A stretch of 16,919 nt of DNA from Nitrospirota bacterium (GTDB lineage: Bacteria; Nitrospirota; Thermodesulfovibrionia; UBA6902), in the NCBI GenBank assembly GCA_015491705.1, contig WFVK01000161.1, positions 1 to 16,919 of the forward strand. Direction: 5' to 3'. The translations under genes and the position numbers were made by a program. Below are positions 1 to 6,421 of the stretch, one piece after another (the stretch's first letter is position 1; each line of letters begins with the position of its first letter). The notes below the pieces were generated by a model. That model was not told the origin of the DNA and ran no database searches. It worked only from the letters and a program-made list of their open reading frames with translations.

Positions 1-40
1 GATCTATGCACACTTCATACAATAAGGAGGATGATGAAAA

Positions 41-790
41 ATGAAAATCAGTAAACAATTTTACCGAACAATGATGACAAGTTGTTTTGCGCTGTTATTT
101 ATATGGACAGGGGTAGCCAACGCAACGCTAATAAATCGGGGGGCAGGACTAATATACGATACTGATTTGGATATTACCTGGTTGCAGGATGCAAACTATG
201 CTAAGTCGTCAGGCTATGATGCTGACGGCAAGATGAATTTTCAGAATGCAAAAGCATGGGCAGAGCAACTTGTATTCGGTGGTTACGATGACTGGCGTCT
301 CCCCAAAGGGTTTCCGTTGGGCGAATCCTATATCAATTCTTTTAAATATGACGGAAGCACTGATTGGGGTTTTAATGTTACGCCGGAAACAGAAAAACGT
401 AGTGAATTGGCATATCTTTTCTACAAGGAGTTAGGCAATCTATCCAAATACGACACAAACGGTAAAGCAAGGGAATCCGGCAGTTACGGGCTTATCAATA
501 CGGGACCGTTTATTAATTTATTAAGTAACACAGAGGATTATTGGACCGGTACGGTGGTGAAAAAGGGTGACGGAAGAGCACTACGCTTCAGTTTTAGTGA
601 CGTCGGACGGGGCGGGGCGAGTGGTCTAAAAGGACGTGACTATCAATCTTATGAATTTAATGTTTGGGCTGTCCGTGATGGCGATGTCACACCAATCCCT
701 GAACCGTCAGCCATCTATTTGCTTGGGGTTGGTGTGTGCTCTATCTTTTTCACACGTCGAAGGTTGCTAATGTTCAATAAAAAGAGCTAA
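41..790 (+). CDS. Secreted DUF1566 (Lcl_C-like) protein with PEP-CTERM sorting signal
   Basis: 249 aa. Residues 1-28 form a signal peptide (basic start, hydrophobic core, probable cleavage after ANA at residue 28). The body matches the DUF1566/Lcl C-terminal pattern: a 'LIYDTDLDITWLQDANYA' segment near 37-54, then 'AKAWAEQL' and 'GYDDWRLP' at about 70-88, and 'YWTGT' and 'VWAVRDG' later. The tail has the PEP-CTERM layout: PIPEP at 218-222, a hydrophobic helix, then an RRR cluster at 239-241. In this family the tail directs export and processing by an exosortase, so the product is probably surface-exposed or in the extracellular matrix; no exosortase gene is in the window. Of the closely spaced ATGs at 31, 34 and 41, only 41 opens this frame; AAGGAGG lies at 24-30. 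Base composition is more AT-rich than in neighbouring genes, which hints at separate ancestry. The molecular function of the DUF1566 domain is unknown. Confidence 0.88.
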   Translation: MKISKQFYRTMMTSCFALLFIWTGVANATLINRGAGLIYDTDLDITWLQDANYAKSSGYDADGKMNFQNAKAWAEQLVFGGYDDWRLPKGFPLGESYINSFKYDGSTDWGFNVTPETEKRSELAYLFYKELGNLSKYDTNGKARESGSYGLINTGPFINLLSNTEDYWTGTVVKKGDGRALRFSFSDVGRGGASGLKGRDYQSYEFNVWAVRDGDVTPIPEPSAIYLLGVGVCSIFFTRRRLLMFNKKS

Positions 791-794
791 TGGG

Positions 795-905
795 GTAAGC
801 AGGGGGGGACTTCTCCCTCAGCCGCTCCAAGACCCGGACGTGAACCTCTCAGTTCATCCGGCTTCTGTCACTCAGCCCCAATGAAAATCAGCAGCACGAG
901 TCCGT
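795..905 (-). mobile_element. Degraded 3' end of a group II intron (domains V and VI)
   Basis: Read on the minus strand, 866-831 gives a domain V hairpin. It starts with the catalytic AGC, has a lower helix CCGGA/TCCGG, an upper helix TGAAC/GTTCA, and is capped by a GAGA tetraloop. A GG-rich linker follows, then a second short GGGA/TCCC hairpin where domain VI belongs, ending in GCTTAC at 800-795, resembling the usual intron 3' end. One pair at the base of domain V looks mutated (GGGT where GGTT is usual). No reverse-transcriptase frame and no domains I-III fit in the space up to the next gene, so this is a 5'-truncated, inactive relic. The upstream limit (905) is approximate. The putative 3' junction falls 4 bases past the stop codon of the preceding gene. 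Confidence 0.68.
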
Positions 906-1183
906 GGGGTTACCCATTAAAAGCCGATTGGGGAAAAGATTTTTCTTTAAGGGGTTAAAGGAAAGATCAAAGGGAGGTCAGGAGGGATTTTATAATTAAT
1001 GTTGTCACTATTATGAGACTGTTAATATGCGTGCTGAATATTTCCTCAAGGAATCGCAGATAAAGCTTTTCCGCCGGGCTCTCCGGCATGCGGACGATGG
1101 TGTTATGCAACTGTAAGGTTATCAAGGAGTGTCGGATTAAGTCTAATCTATCTCAATTTTTTAAGCTTGCGGATTTCAAAACC
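906..1183. other. Intergenic remainder between intron relic and DUF362 gene
   Basis: No convincing gene. It holds an A/T-rich stretch (about 930-1030), a GC-rich hairpin GCCGG-GCTCT-CCGGC at 1073-1087 immediately before a copy of the dispersed repeat, and a small hairpin GATTA-AGTC-TAATC at 1135-1148 followed 7 bases later by a run of six T (1156-1161). The last could be a weak terminator on the + strand. A 30-codon open frame (1027-1116) ends inside the repeat but lacks a ribosome binding site. Confidence 0.45.
1073..1116 (+). repeat. Dispersed intergenic repeat, copy 1 (with upstream hairpin)
   Basis: The core at 1096-1116 differs from copy 4 (12916) at one base over about 21. A CTCCGGC string precedes the core in both copies, here 8 bases further away. 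The GC hairpin at 1073-1087 sits directly upstream. It lies downstream of the DUF362 gene, which runs the other way. Confidence 0.6.
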
Positions 1184-2062
1184 TTAATGCCGGTTGAACG
1201 CCCGGTATACAAGGCTGGCAGCGGTCTCCTTTATATACCGCAGCCTCGTTGTAAACCGGCAGCCCTGCCTGTACCTCGTCCTGACTTCATCAAGGGATGC
1301 CCCTGAGAGATTTACCTCGGGGTCGCCCCAGAGTTCAAAGGCCATGCTGTAGGTGTCGATGCTGTTCAGGTTTATCCCCATTATTTCCGCTGCGATCATG
1401 TCAACGGCCAGTATGTCCTCTCCTGCTATAACAGCGCCCGTGTATTTCGGGAAGCTCTGAACCTCGTCGAATTCATTGCCCCATACACCGTCCACTATGC
1501 AGAAATTGCTCTTCACCACCTGGTTCATGTCCAGGATAGCCTTGCGTATGAACGGGTGGTACATGAGCTTCTGCCTGCGCGTGGGTATGAAGCCGAATAT
1601 GTTTTTCAGGCACAGTGTGACACCGGCCAGCGAATGCGCCTTCATCTTTGCAATATTGATTATGTAATCGTGGCCGAATACACCGGCGCTGAACGGCATC
1701 TCCCTGGTGTGGTACGGTTTCGGTATGGGTTTCCACACCACTTCCGCCTGCCGGATGTCCTCAAGCCTTACATTGGGGAATTCCTCTGCCAGGTCCCTGT
1801 ATCCAAGCACGTCAAACGCCTTCAGGGTGTCGCTGCACGACTCCCCTATCGTTATGCGCGGGCAGTCATGAAGCCGTTCCAGTACCGCCCTTACAATGCC
1901 CGTGTCCGTGGTCAGGCCGTCACTCGAGGGCCTGCCCCCGGTAAGGTTCGGCTTGATATATACACGCCTGCCCCTGACACTGAACCCGAGTGCATCAAGG
2001 GCCTCGCATGTGCCCTTGTACGCATCGTCTGTCCTGGCAAGATATACGTCTGAAATACCCAT
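1184..2062 (-). CDS. DUF362 domain-containing protein
   Basis: 292 aa from the chosen start at 2062, which has GGAG about 8 bases upstream. An in-frame ATG at 2137 would add 25 basic residues with no ribosome binding site. DUF362 hallmarks are visible: 'IKPNL' near residue 37, 'TIGES' near 71, and 'NIAKMKAH' followed by 'LCLKNIFG' in the middle, then an aspartate-rich 'DGVWGNE' and 'DMIAAEIMG'. DUF362 proteins often carry C-terminal 4Fe-4S ferredoxin motifs, but none is present here; this is the short form. The biochemical role of the family is unsettled. It is transcribed divergently from the tRNA-His/hisS unit, so the two share a promoter region. Confidence 0.85.
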   Translation of the reverse strand: MGISDVYLARTDDAYKGTCEALDALGFSVRGRRVYIKPNLTGGRPSSDGLTTDTGIVRAVLERLHDCPRITIGESCSDTLKAFDVLGYRDLAEEFPNVRLEDIRQAEVVWKPIPKPYHTREMPFSAGVFGHDYIINIAKMKAHSLAGVTLCLKNIFGFIPTRRQKLMYHPFIRKAILDMNQVVKSNFCIVDGVWGNEFDEVQSFPKYTGAVIAGEDILAVDMIAAEIMGINLNSIDTYSMAFELWGDPEVNLSGASLDEVRTRYRQGCRFTTRLRYIKETAASLVYRAFNRH

Positions 2063-2103
2063 TATCCGGCTCCATGTCCTGAGTTTGTATTTTTTTATGA
2101 TTG

Positions 2104-2148
2104 TAACATATAATCGCAATGAATATTTCAACCGCAAGGCCGTGTCAA
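2104..2148 (-). promoter_or_regulatory. Candidate promoter for the DUF362 gene
   Basis: On the minus strand TTGACA (2148-2143) is a consensus -35. At 17 bases the -10 would be TATTCA, which is weak; AT-rich alternatives (TATATG, TACAAT) lie further down towards 2104. The -35 box is good, the -10 uncertain. Its -35 lies 1 base from the -35 of the opposing tRNA promoter. Confidence 0.4.
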
Positions 2149-2149
2149 A

Positions 2150-2178
2150 TTGACCTAATTTTCTTTATCCTGTAAAAT
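2150..2178 (+). promoter_or_regulatory. Promoter of tRNA-His / his operon
   Basis: TTGACC (2150-2155), a 17-base spacer and TAAAAT (2173-2178) form a strong sigma-70-type promoter. Transcription would start near 2185, just before the mature tRNA 5' end at 2189. No other promoter is evident before hisS, so it probably drives the downstream genes too. Confidence 0.75.
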
Positions 2179-2188
2179 TACATCTTAC

Positions 2189-2266
2189 GGAGGATATAGC
2201 TCAGTTGGTTAGAGCGCTTGGTTGTGGCCCAAGAGGTCGCGGGTTCAAATCCCGCTATCCTCCCCA
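2189..2266 (+). tRNA. tRNA-His (anticodon GTG), CCA encoded
   Basis: Complete cloverleaf. The acceptor stem is GAGGATA (2190-2196) with TATCCTC (2256-2262), plus the extra G-1 (2189) opposite C73 (2263), the identity pair of bacterial tRNA-His. The anticodon stem CTTGG/CCAAG (2217-2221, 2229-2233) encloses the loop TTGTGGC with anticodon GTG at 2224-2226. The T arm is GCGGG-TTCAAAT-CCCGC (2239-2255). CCA is genomically encoded at 2264-2266. It lies 40 bases upstream of the enzyme that charges it, with no terminator between. A 4-bp hairpin CCGG-AAAA-CCGG in the spacer may help 3' processing. Confidence 0.97.
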
Positions 2267-2306
2267 TAACTTACCGGAAAACCGGCGGTTCAACCTGGGC
2301 GATATC

Positions 2307-3671
2307 ATGTCATACACTGAAGAATTGAAATCAGCAAAAGGGGTGAAAGACTGGTACGGCAGACAGGCCATTCTCAGGAACCACGTAAGGGACACGCTGA
2401 GGGCCCTGTTTGAACGCTACGGGTATAATCCGGTGGAAACCCCTGTAATTGAACGCGAGGAACTGCTGAGCCTGAAAGGCGGCGGCGCGATACAGAAGGA
2501 GGTCTTCCGCCTGACGGACCAGGGTAAAAGGAGGCTGGCGCTGCGCTTTGACCAGACCCTCCCGCTGGCAAGGTTTTATGCAACCCATCCTGAATTAAAA
2601 AGCCCCTACAAACGTTATGCCATCGGTGATGTCTTCAGGGACGGCCCGACTCAGCCGGAACAGGGGCGGTACAGGATTTTCAGCCAGTGTGATGTGGATA
2701 TCATCGGCGTGGAAAACATGGCGGCGGAGGCCGAGCTGCTCACCCTGGCGTACGATGCCTTCAGGGAACTGGGGCTCGGGGATGTCACGGTGAAGATAAA
2801 TAACAGGAAGGCCCTTGAGGGTATCATGGATGTGGCGGGGGTCCCCGATTCCGTAAAGGTGGAGGCCATCCTCGTCCTTGACAAGTTGGAAAAGATCGGT
2901 ATAGATGAAGTCAAGAAAGAGCTGTCCCGCCTGGGCGGCGGCATCTTGCCGGGCGCTGCGGTGGATGCCCTGATAGGGCATACCGCCATCCAGGGAACCA
3001 ACCGTGAGAAAATGGATTATCTGGACCGCATCATGACCTCGGATGCGGGCAGGCGGGGACTGGAGGAGATACGCGGGCTCCTGTCCTACTGCAAGGAGAT
3101 GGACTTTGATTTTGTTGAATTCGACCCGTCGCTTGCCCGCGGCCTGGATTATTATTCCGGCACCACCATCGAGGTCTTTATGAAGAAAAAGGATATCATT
3201 GGCTCCGCTATTGTCGCGGGCGGACGTTTCGATAACATGATCGGTGACTTCAGGGGCGCCGGGACCACCGTGCCGGCGGTGGGTCTTTCGTTCGGCCTGG
3301 AGAGGACCTGCATGGCCGTGGAGTCGGTTATGTCAGGCGTGAAAGAGACGGTCACCGAACTGTTTATCATACCCCTGAACACCCTGTCCGTGAGTCTGAA
3401 GATCGCACACGTCATCAGGCGGCAAAATATAAATGTCGATATCGACCTGACGGGCAGGAGCCTGAAATCGGCGATGCGTTATGCCGATTCGCTCGATATA
3501 CCTTTTGTGGGAATTATCGGCGAGAACGAGGTCAGGAAAGAGGTCGTCACCATAAAGAGGCTGAGCGACGGACTTCAGAACGAGATTGCGGTGACCGGGG
3601 TTAAATCATACCTGGACATCAACAGGGATTCGGGAAGGAGCATGGGCAGGCTCGTGCTGCATAAACCTTGA
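2307..3671 (+). CDS. hisS: Histidyl-tRNA synthetase (HisRS)
   Basis: 454 aa; class II aminoacyl-tRNA synthetase joining histidine to tRNA-His in the cytoplasm. Motif 2 region 'YKRYAIGDVFRDGPTQPEQG' (101-120) runs into 'GRYRIFSQCDVDIIG' (120-134). The histidine-binding 'LARGLDYYSGT' is at 276-286, 'AGGRFDNMIG' at 304-313, and motif 3 'VGLSFGLER' with its arginine (R333) near 325-333. A C-terminal anticodon-binding alpha/beta domain follows from about 350. All catalytic signatures are kept, so this is a real synthetase. The 'RDGP...GRYR.F.QCDVD' form of motif 2 resembles a non-canonical bacterial/archaeal-like HisRS subtype rather than the E. coli type (recollection, not a search). The start at 2307 is chosen because the frame upstream runs back into the tRNA; there is no clear ribosome binding site. 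It is followed by hisZ and two hisG genes. Confidence 0.93.
   Translation: MSYTEELKSAKGVKDWYGRQAILRNHVRDTLRALFERYGYNPVETPVIEREELLSLKGGGAIQKEVFRLTDQGKRRLALRFDQTLPLARFYATHPELKSPYKRYAIGDVFRDGPTQPEQGRYRIFSQCDVDIIGVENMAAEAELLTLAYDAFRELGLGDVTVKINNRKALEGIMDVAGVPDSVKVEAILVLDKLEKIGIDEVKKELSRLGGGILPGAAVDALIGHTAIQGTNREKMDYLDRIMTSDAGRRGLEEIRGLLSYCKEMDFDFVEFDPSLARGLDYYSGTTIEVFMKKKDIIGSAIVAGGRFDNMIGDFRGAGTTVPAVGLSFGLERTCMAVESVMSGVKETVTELFIIPLNTLSVSLKIAHVIRRQNINVDIDLTGRSLKSAMRYADSLDIPFVGIIGENEVRKEVVTIKRLSDGLQNEIAVTGVKSYLDINRDSGRSMGRLVLHKP
2572..2584 (+). repeat. 13-base match to the dispersed repeat core inside hisS
   Basis: GGTTTTATGCAAC is identical to the centre of copy 4, and the preceding CTGGCAA resembles its CCGGCGAT. 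Here it encodes the 'RFYAT' segment of HisRS, so it may be coincidence with a conserved protein sequence. Confidence 0.25.
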
Positions 3672-3691
3672 TGTGGCATAAAGGGGGCGGG

Positions 3692-3712
3692 ATATGGTTT
3701 TATGCAATTCCA
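3692..3712 (+). repeat. Dispersed intergenic repeat, copy 2
   Basis: ATGGTTTTATGCAA is a 14-base exact match to copy 4. It is followed by TTCCA instead of CTGTA and preceded by a G-rich GGGGGCGGG. It lies in the hisS-hisZ gap and overlaps the alternative hisZ start at 3702. Confidence 0.5.
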
Positions 3713-3734
3713 GGGTTATAAGCTTAAGGGAGAT

Positions 3735-5009
3735 ATGAAAGATAACAGGAACGGAAGAGTCTCGGCAGGGAATGACCTCCTGCCTGAGGATATCATGAAA
3801 TTCAGGACCGTGGAGGCGGCATTTCTGCAGAGGTGCCGCCAGTTCGGATACAGGGAGATAAAGACATCCACAATCGAGCCCCTGCATATCTTTACGGCGG
3901 CAGGCGCCCTGTCCCACGATCTGCTGAAAAAGGTCTGCTCATTCCTGGACTGGGGGGGCTGGAGCCGCGAGAGGGTCGCCCTGCGGGCGGACAGCACTGT
4001 CTCGGCGGCAAGGTACTACCTGGACCACTTGACCGAAGCCGGTCATGCAAAGGTATGTTACATAGAGAACCAGTTCCGCCGCGGTGATACCGGTGGGGAG
4101 GTTTCCGAAAGATGGCAGCTCGGCATAGAAAACATCGGTGATGATTCACCTGTTTCGGATGTTGAGGTCATATTCATCGCCCTTGACACGCTCAGGGCAT
4201 CAGGGTTCGACAGGACATGCCTGCACCTCTCATTCCCTTCCATTATTATTGAATACGTGAACCTCACGTTCGCTGAACAGGAAGAGAGGAATAAAGTCCT
4301 CGACCTGATCAGGGACGGCAGGCATGAAGACATAAAGTCGCTCGGCGGCAACGGCGGGGATACTGATATCCTGTTCAGGCTCCTCTGCTTCAGGGGGGAA
4401 AACGTCTCGTACCTGAACAACCTGAGAAGTGATTTCCACGGCCGCGAAAAAATCCTGAAGCACCTGGACCGCTTCCGGGAGATATGCGTATTGCTGGAGC
4501 GGCTGAACTGTCCCTATGAGATCAACTTTTCGCTGTCAAGGAATTTTGACTATTACACGGGCATCCAGTTCGAGGTCATGTCCTCGTGCCGTGAGGCTTC
4601 CGGCGGCGATATTCTCTGCGCCGGAGGGCGCTATGACAACCTGATCGGCAGCCTTGCGGCCCCCGGTGCAAAGGCCGTGCCGTCCGTCGGGTTCGCGCTG
4701 AACCTGAAGAATGCGATCGCTCTCATGCAGGAGCCCGGCGATACCATGCAGAATATAGGCATTATGCTCAGGAACATAACATATGAAAATATAAAGACCG
4801 GCCAGAACCTGTGCATCCGGCTGAACCGCCTCGGGTTTGTATCACGCCTCTCTTTTTCGGAGATAGCAGAGGAGGAATACGGGGACTACGGACTCATCAT
4901 CGAGGTGGACCGCGAGAGGTTCAGGGACGGCTACAGCATCATCCACAGCCGGAAGATCGGCAAACCGCTTCTGAAGAATATTTTCGGTGAATCCTCTCAT
5001 GACGCATGA
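3735..5009 (+). CDS. hisZ: ATP phosphoribosyltransferase regulatory subunit (HisZ-like HisRS paralogue)
   Basis: 424 aa from 3735. It has the HisRS catalytic-core fold signature without the synthetase active site. 'FDYYTG' and 'CAGGRYDNLIG' are kept, but motif 2 is reduced to 'SERWQLGIENIG', and motif 3, where HisRS ends in GxER, reads 'VGFALNLKNA' with no arginine. That pattern, plus adjacent short hisG genes, is typical of HisZ. In known systems HisZ forms a hetero-oligomer with short HisG and makes it active and histidine-sensitive. The C-terminal part (about 100 residues) is short and divergent and does not look like a complete anticodon-binding domain. Start choice: AAGGGAG stands at 3726-3732, close to ATG 3735. 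ATG 3702 is in frame but lies in the dispersed repeat, so I prefer 3735. It overlaps the next gene by 11 bases. Confidence 0.84.
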   Translation: MKDNRNGRVSAGNDLLPEDIMKFRTVEAAFLQRCRQFGYREIKTSTIEPLHIFTAAGALSHDLLKKVCSFLDWGGWSRERVALRADSTVSAARYYLDHLTEAGHAKVCYIENQFRRGDTGGEVSERWQLGIENIGDDSPVSDVEVIFIALDTLRASGFDRTCLHLSFPSIIIEYVNLTFAEQEERNKVLDLIRDGRHEDIKSLGGNGGDTDILFRLLCFRGENVSYLNNLRSDFHGREKILKHLDRFREICVLLERLNCPYEINFSLSRNFDYYTGIQFEVMSSCREASGGDILCAGGRYDNLIGSLAAPGAKAVPSVGFALNLKNAIALMQEPGDTMQNIGIMLRNITYENIKTGQNLCIRLNRLGFVSRLSFSEIAEEEYGDYGLIIEVDRERFRDGYSIIHSRKIGKPLLKNIFGESSHDA

Positions 5010-5667
5010 AATAGCGCTGTGCCTGCCAAAGGGAGAAAACCTCAGGCGTGTCGCATCGGTATTAAAACAGGTGAATTTCCCGGTTGAGGGTTACAATGCA
5101 TCAAACCGCTCCTACCGTCCGGACATCGGTTCCATAAAAAACGCCAGGGCCAAGATATTTGCTGAAAAGGATGTGGCCATACAGGTGGCGGTGGGGAATT
5201 ACTCCATAGGTATCTGCGGACTGGACTGGATAGAGGAGTACAGGGCGAAATACCCTGCATCCGATGTGCAGATACTGAAAAGGCTGGGCAGGAGCCTGCG
5301 AAAGGTTCACGCCTGCTGTCACAGGAGTTTTAAAGGCAGGTCCGTCCATGATTTCGCCCGCTTGCCGGGCTCGGTCCGGATCGTCAGCGAATATCCCAAT
5401 CTTGCCGAGGACTTTGCGATCAGGAACGGGCTTAAGAGATTCAGGGTCTTTCCTGCATGGGGCAGCACCGAGGTCTATCCGCCTGAACATGCGGAGATCG
5501 TCATCCTGTCCGTCAGGGATGAAGAATCTCTGAGGTCGCATGACCTGAGGTCGCTCGGGTTGATCATGGAGTCGGAACTCTGCATCATTGTCAATCAGAG
5601 GGCGTATGAGACAAGAGACCTCTCGCCTGTGCTGGATTATCTATGCAGAATAGAGAGGAGGCGTTAA
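4999..5667 (+). CDS. Short HisG-like protein, PRPP loop degenerate (HisG paralogue 1)
   Basis: 222 aa. HisG features: 'IALCLPKGENL' at the N-terminus, 'GICGLDWIEEY' (71-81) matching the family's GITGxD segment, 'VRIVSEYPNLAEDFA' (126-140) and 'WGSTEVYPPEHAEIVI' (154-169). The length fits the short HisG form that lacks the C-terminal regulatory domain and depends on HisZ. Where active HisG has the PRPP-binding T-G-x-T-L loop followed by xxNxL, this protein reads 'SVRDEESLRSHDL' (171-183), with the TG pair absent. It is therefore probably catalytically impaired and may be a structural or regulatory partner of the next gene product. It overlaps the hisZ end and its TAA overlaps the next ATG (TAATG), suggesting translational coupling. 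A GTG at 4987 is an alternative start. It could instead be an active but divergent enzyme. Confidence 0.78.
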   Translation: MTHEIALCLPKGENLRRVASVLKQVNFPVEGYNASNRSYRPDIGSIKNARAKIFAEKDVAIQVAVGNYSIGICGLDWIEEYRAKYPASDVQILKRLGRSLRKVHACCHRSFKGRSVHDFARLPGSVRIVSEYPNLAEDFAIRNGLKRFRVFPAWGSTEVYPPEHAEIVILSVRDEESLRSHDLRSLGLIMESELCIIVNQRAYETRDLSPVLDYLCRIERRR

Positions 5668-6383
5668 TGCTGAATTTCGCCATACCGGACGGACACCAGA
5701 TGAAGCATGTGCTGAATTTCCTCGGCAGGGCGGGTATTTGTTTCGAGGGATATGACCCGCAATCGCTGAACAGGCGGCCCGGGCTGAGGATCACATCCGT
5801 GGAGGCCGGAAAGATATTAAAGAACCCGGAGGCGATCAGGGCAAAGGTGATCAGGCCGCAGGACATGCCCATGCACGTGGCGGCTGACAATTTCGATATC
5901 GCCGTCACCGGCACGGACTGGCTGAGGGAGCACATGATCCGCTTTCCCGGAAGCCCCGTTGAAAACCTGCTCAACATGGGGTTCGGCAGGGTGAGGATCG
6001 TGGCGGCGGTACACGAGTCCCTGCCCGTATCCGGCGTGGATGAACTGACGGATTACCTTAATGCCTCTGAACCCGGCCGGAATTTCAGGATAGCCTCGGA
6101 ATACACCTATATCGCCGATGACTATGCAAGGGAGCACAATCTCTACAGGTACAGTATCATCATGACCTACGGCGCCACCGAATCCCTCATACCGGAGGAT
6201 GCGGAGATGATTATAGAGAATACCGAGACCGGGACCACTCTGCAGAAAAACCGCCTGAGGATCATTGACACACTGTTTGAGTCCCAGGGCTGTCTCATCG
6301 CCAACACGGCCAGCATTGCGTCCAAAGACAAGGGAAAGATCATCAGGTCGGTGAAGAGCCTCTTTGAGGCCCATGTGCGGTAG
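5667..6383 (+). CDS. hisG: ATP phosphoribosyltransferase, short form (HisG paralogue 2)
   Basis: 238 aa. HisG joins ATP and PRPP in the first committed step of histidine biosynthesis. The N-terminal 'FAIPDGHQMKHVL' takes the place of the family's LPKGRL. 'IAVTGTDWLREH' (78-89), 'FRIASEYTYIADDYA' (140-154) and 'YGATESLIPEDAEMIIENTE' (168-187) follow. The PRPP loop 'TGTTLQKNRL' (188-197) is intact, then 'ESQGCLIAN'. No C-terminal ACT-like domain, so it is the HisZ-dependent form. The start at 5667 has AGGAGG 5 bases upstream and overlaps the preceding stop; an in-frame ATG at 5643 is less likely. Of the two tandem copies this is the one expected to be catalytic, although the lysine/arginine of the N-terminal LPKGR motif is replaced by D-G-H here. 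Confidence 0.83.
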   Translation: MLNFAIPDGHQMKHVLNFLGRAGICFEGYDPQSLNRRPGLRITSVEAGKILKNPEAIRAKVIRPQDMPMHVAADNFDIAVTGTDWLREHMIRFPGSPVENLLNMGFGRVRIVAAVHESLPVSGVDELTDYLNASEPGRNFRIASEYTYIADDYAREHNLYRYSIIMTYGATESLIPEDAEMIIENTETGTTLQKNRLRIIDTLFESQGCLIANTASIASKDKGKIIRSVKSLFEAHVR

Positions 6384-6396
6384 TGCACCGGCGGGC

Positions 6397-6417
6397 GATG
6401 GTTTCATGCAACATTCA
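6397..6417 (+). repeat. Dispersed intergenic repeat, copy 3
   Basis: GGCGATGGTTTCATGCAAC matches copy 4 at 18 of 19 positions, beginning just before this core. It sits 13 bases after the hisG stop, in the 38-base gap where hisG and the flavoprotein gene converge. A small CGGT-AGTGC-ACCG hairpin (6378-6390) lies directly upstream. No classical terminator is visible in this gap. Confidence 0.58.
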
Positions 6418-6421
6418 ATGT

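Noticed and set aside
1556..2053. 165-codon open frame on the + strand
   Set aside because: Lies entirely opposite the DUF362 gene, whose motifs are clear.
2205..2306. N-terminal extension of HisRS upstream of 2307
   Set aside because: It would start inside the tRNA-His gene; the conserved HisRS N-terminus begins at 2307.
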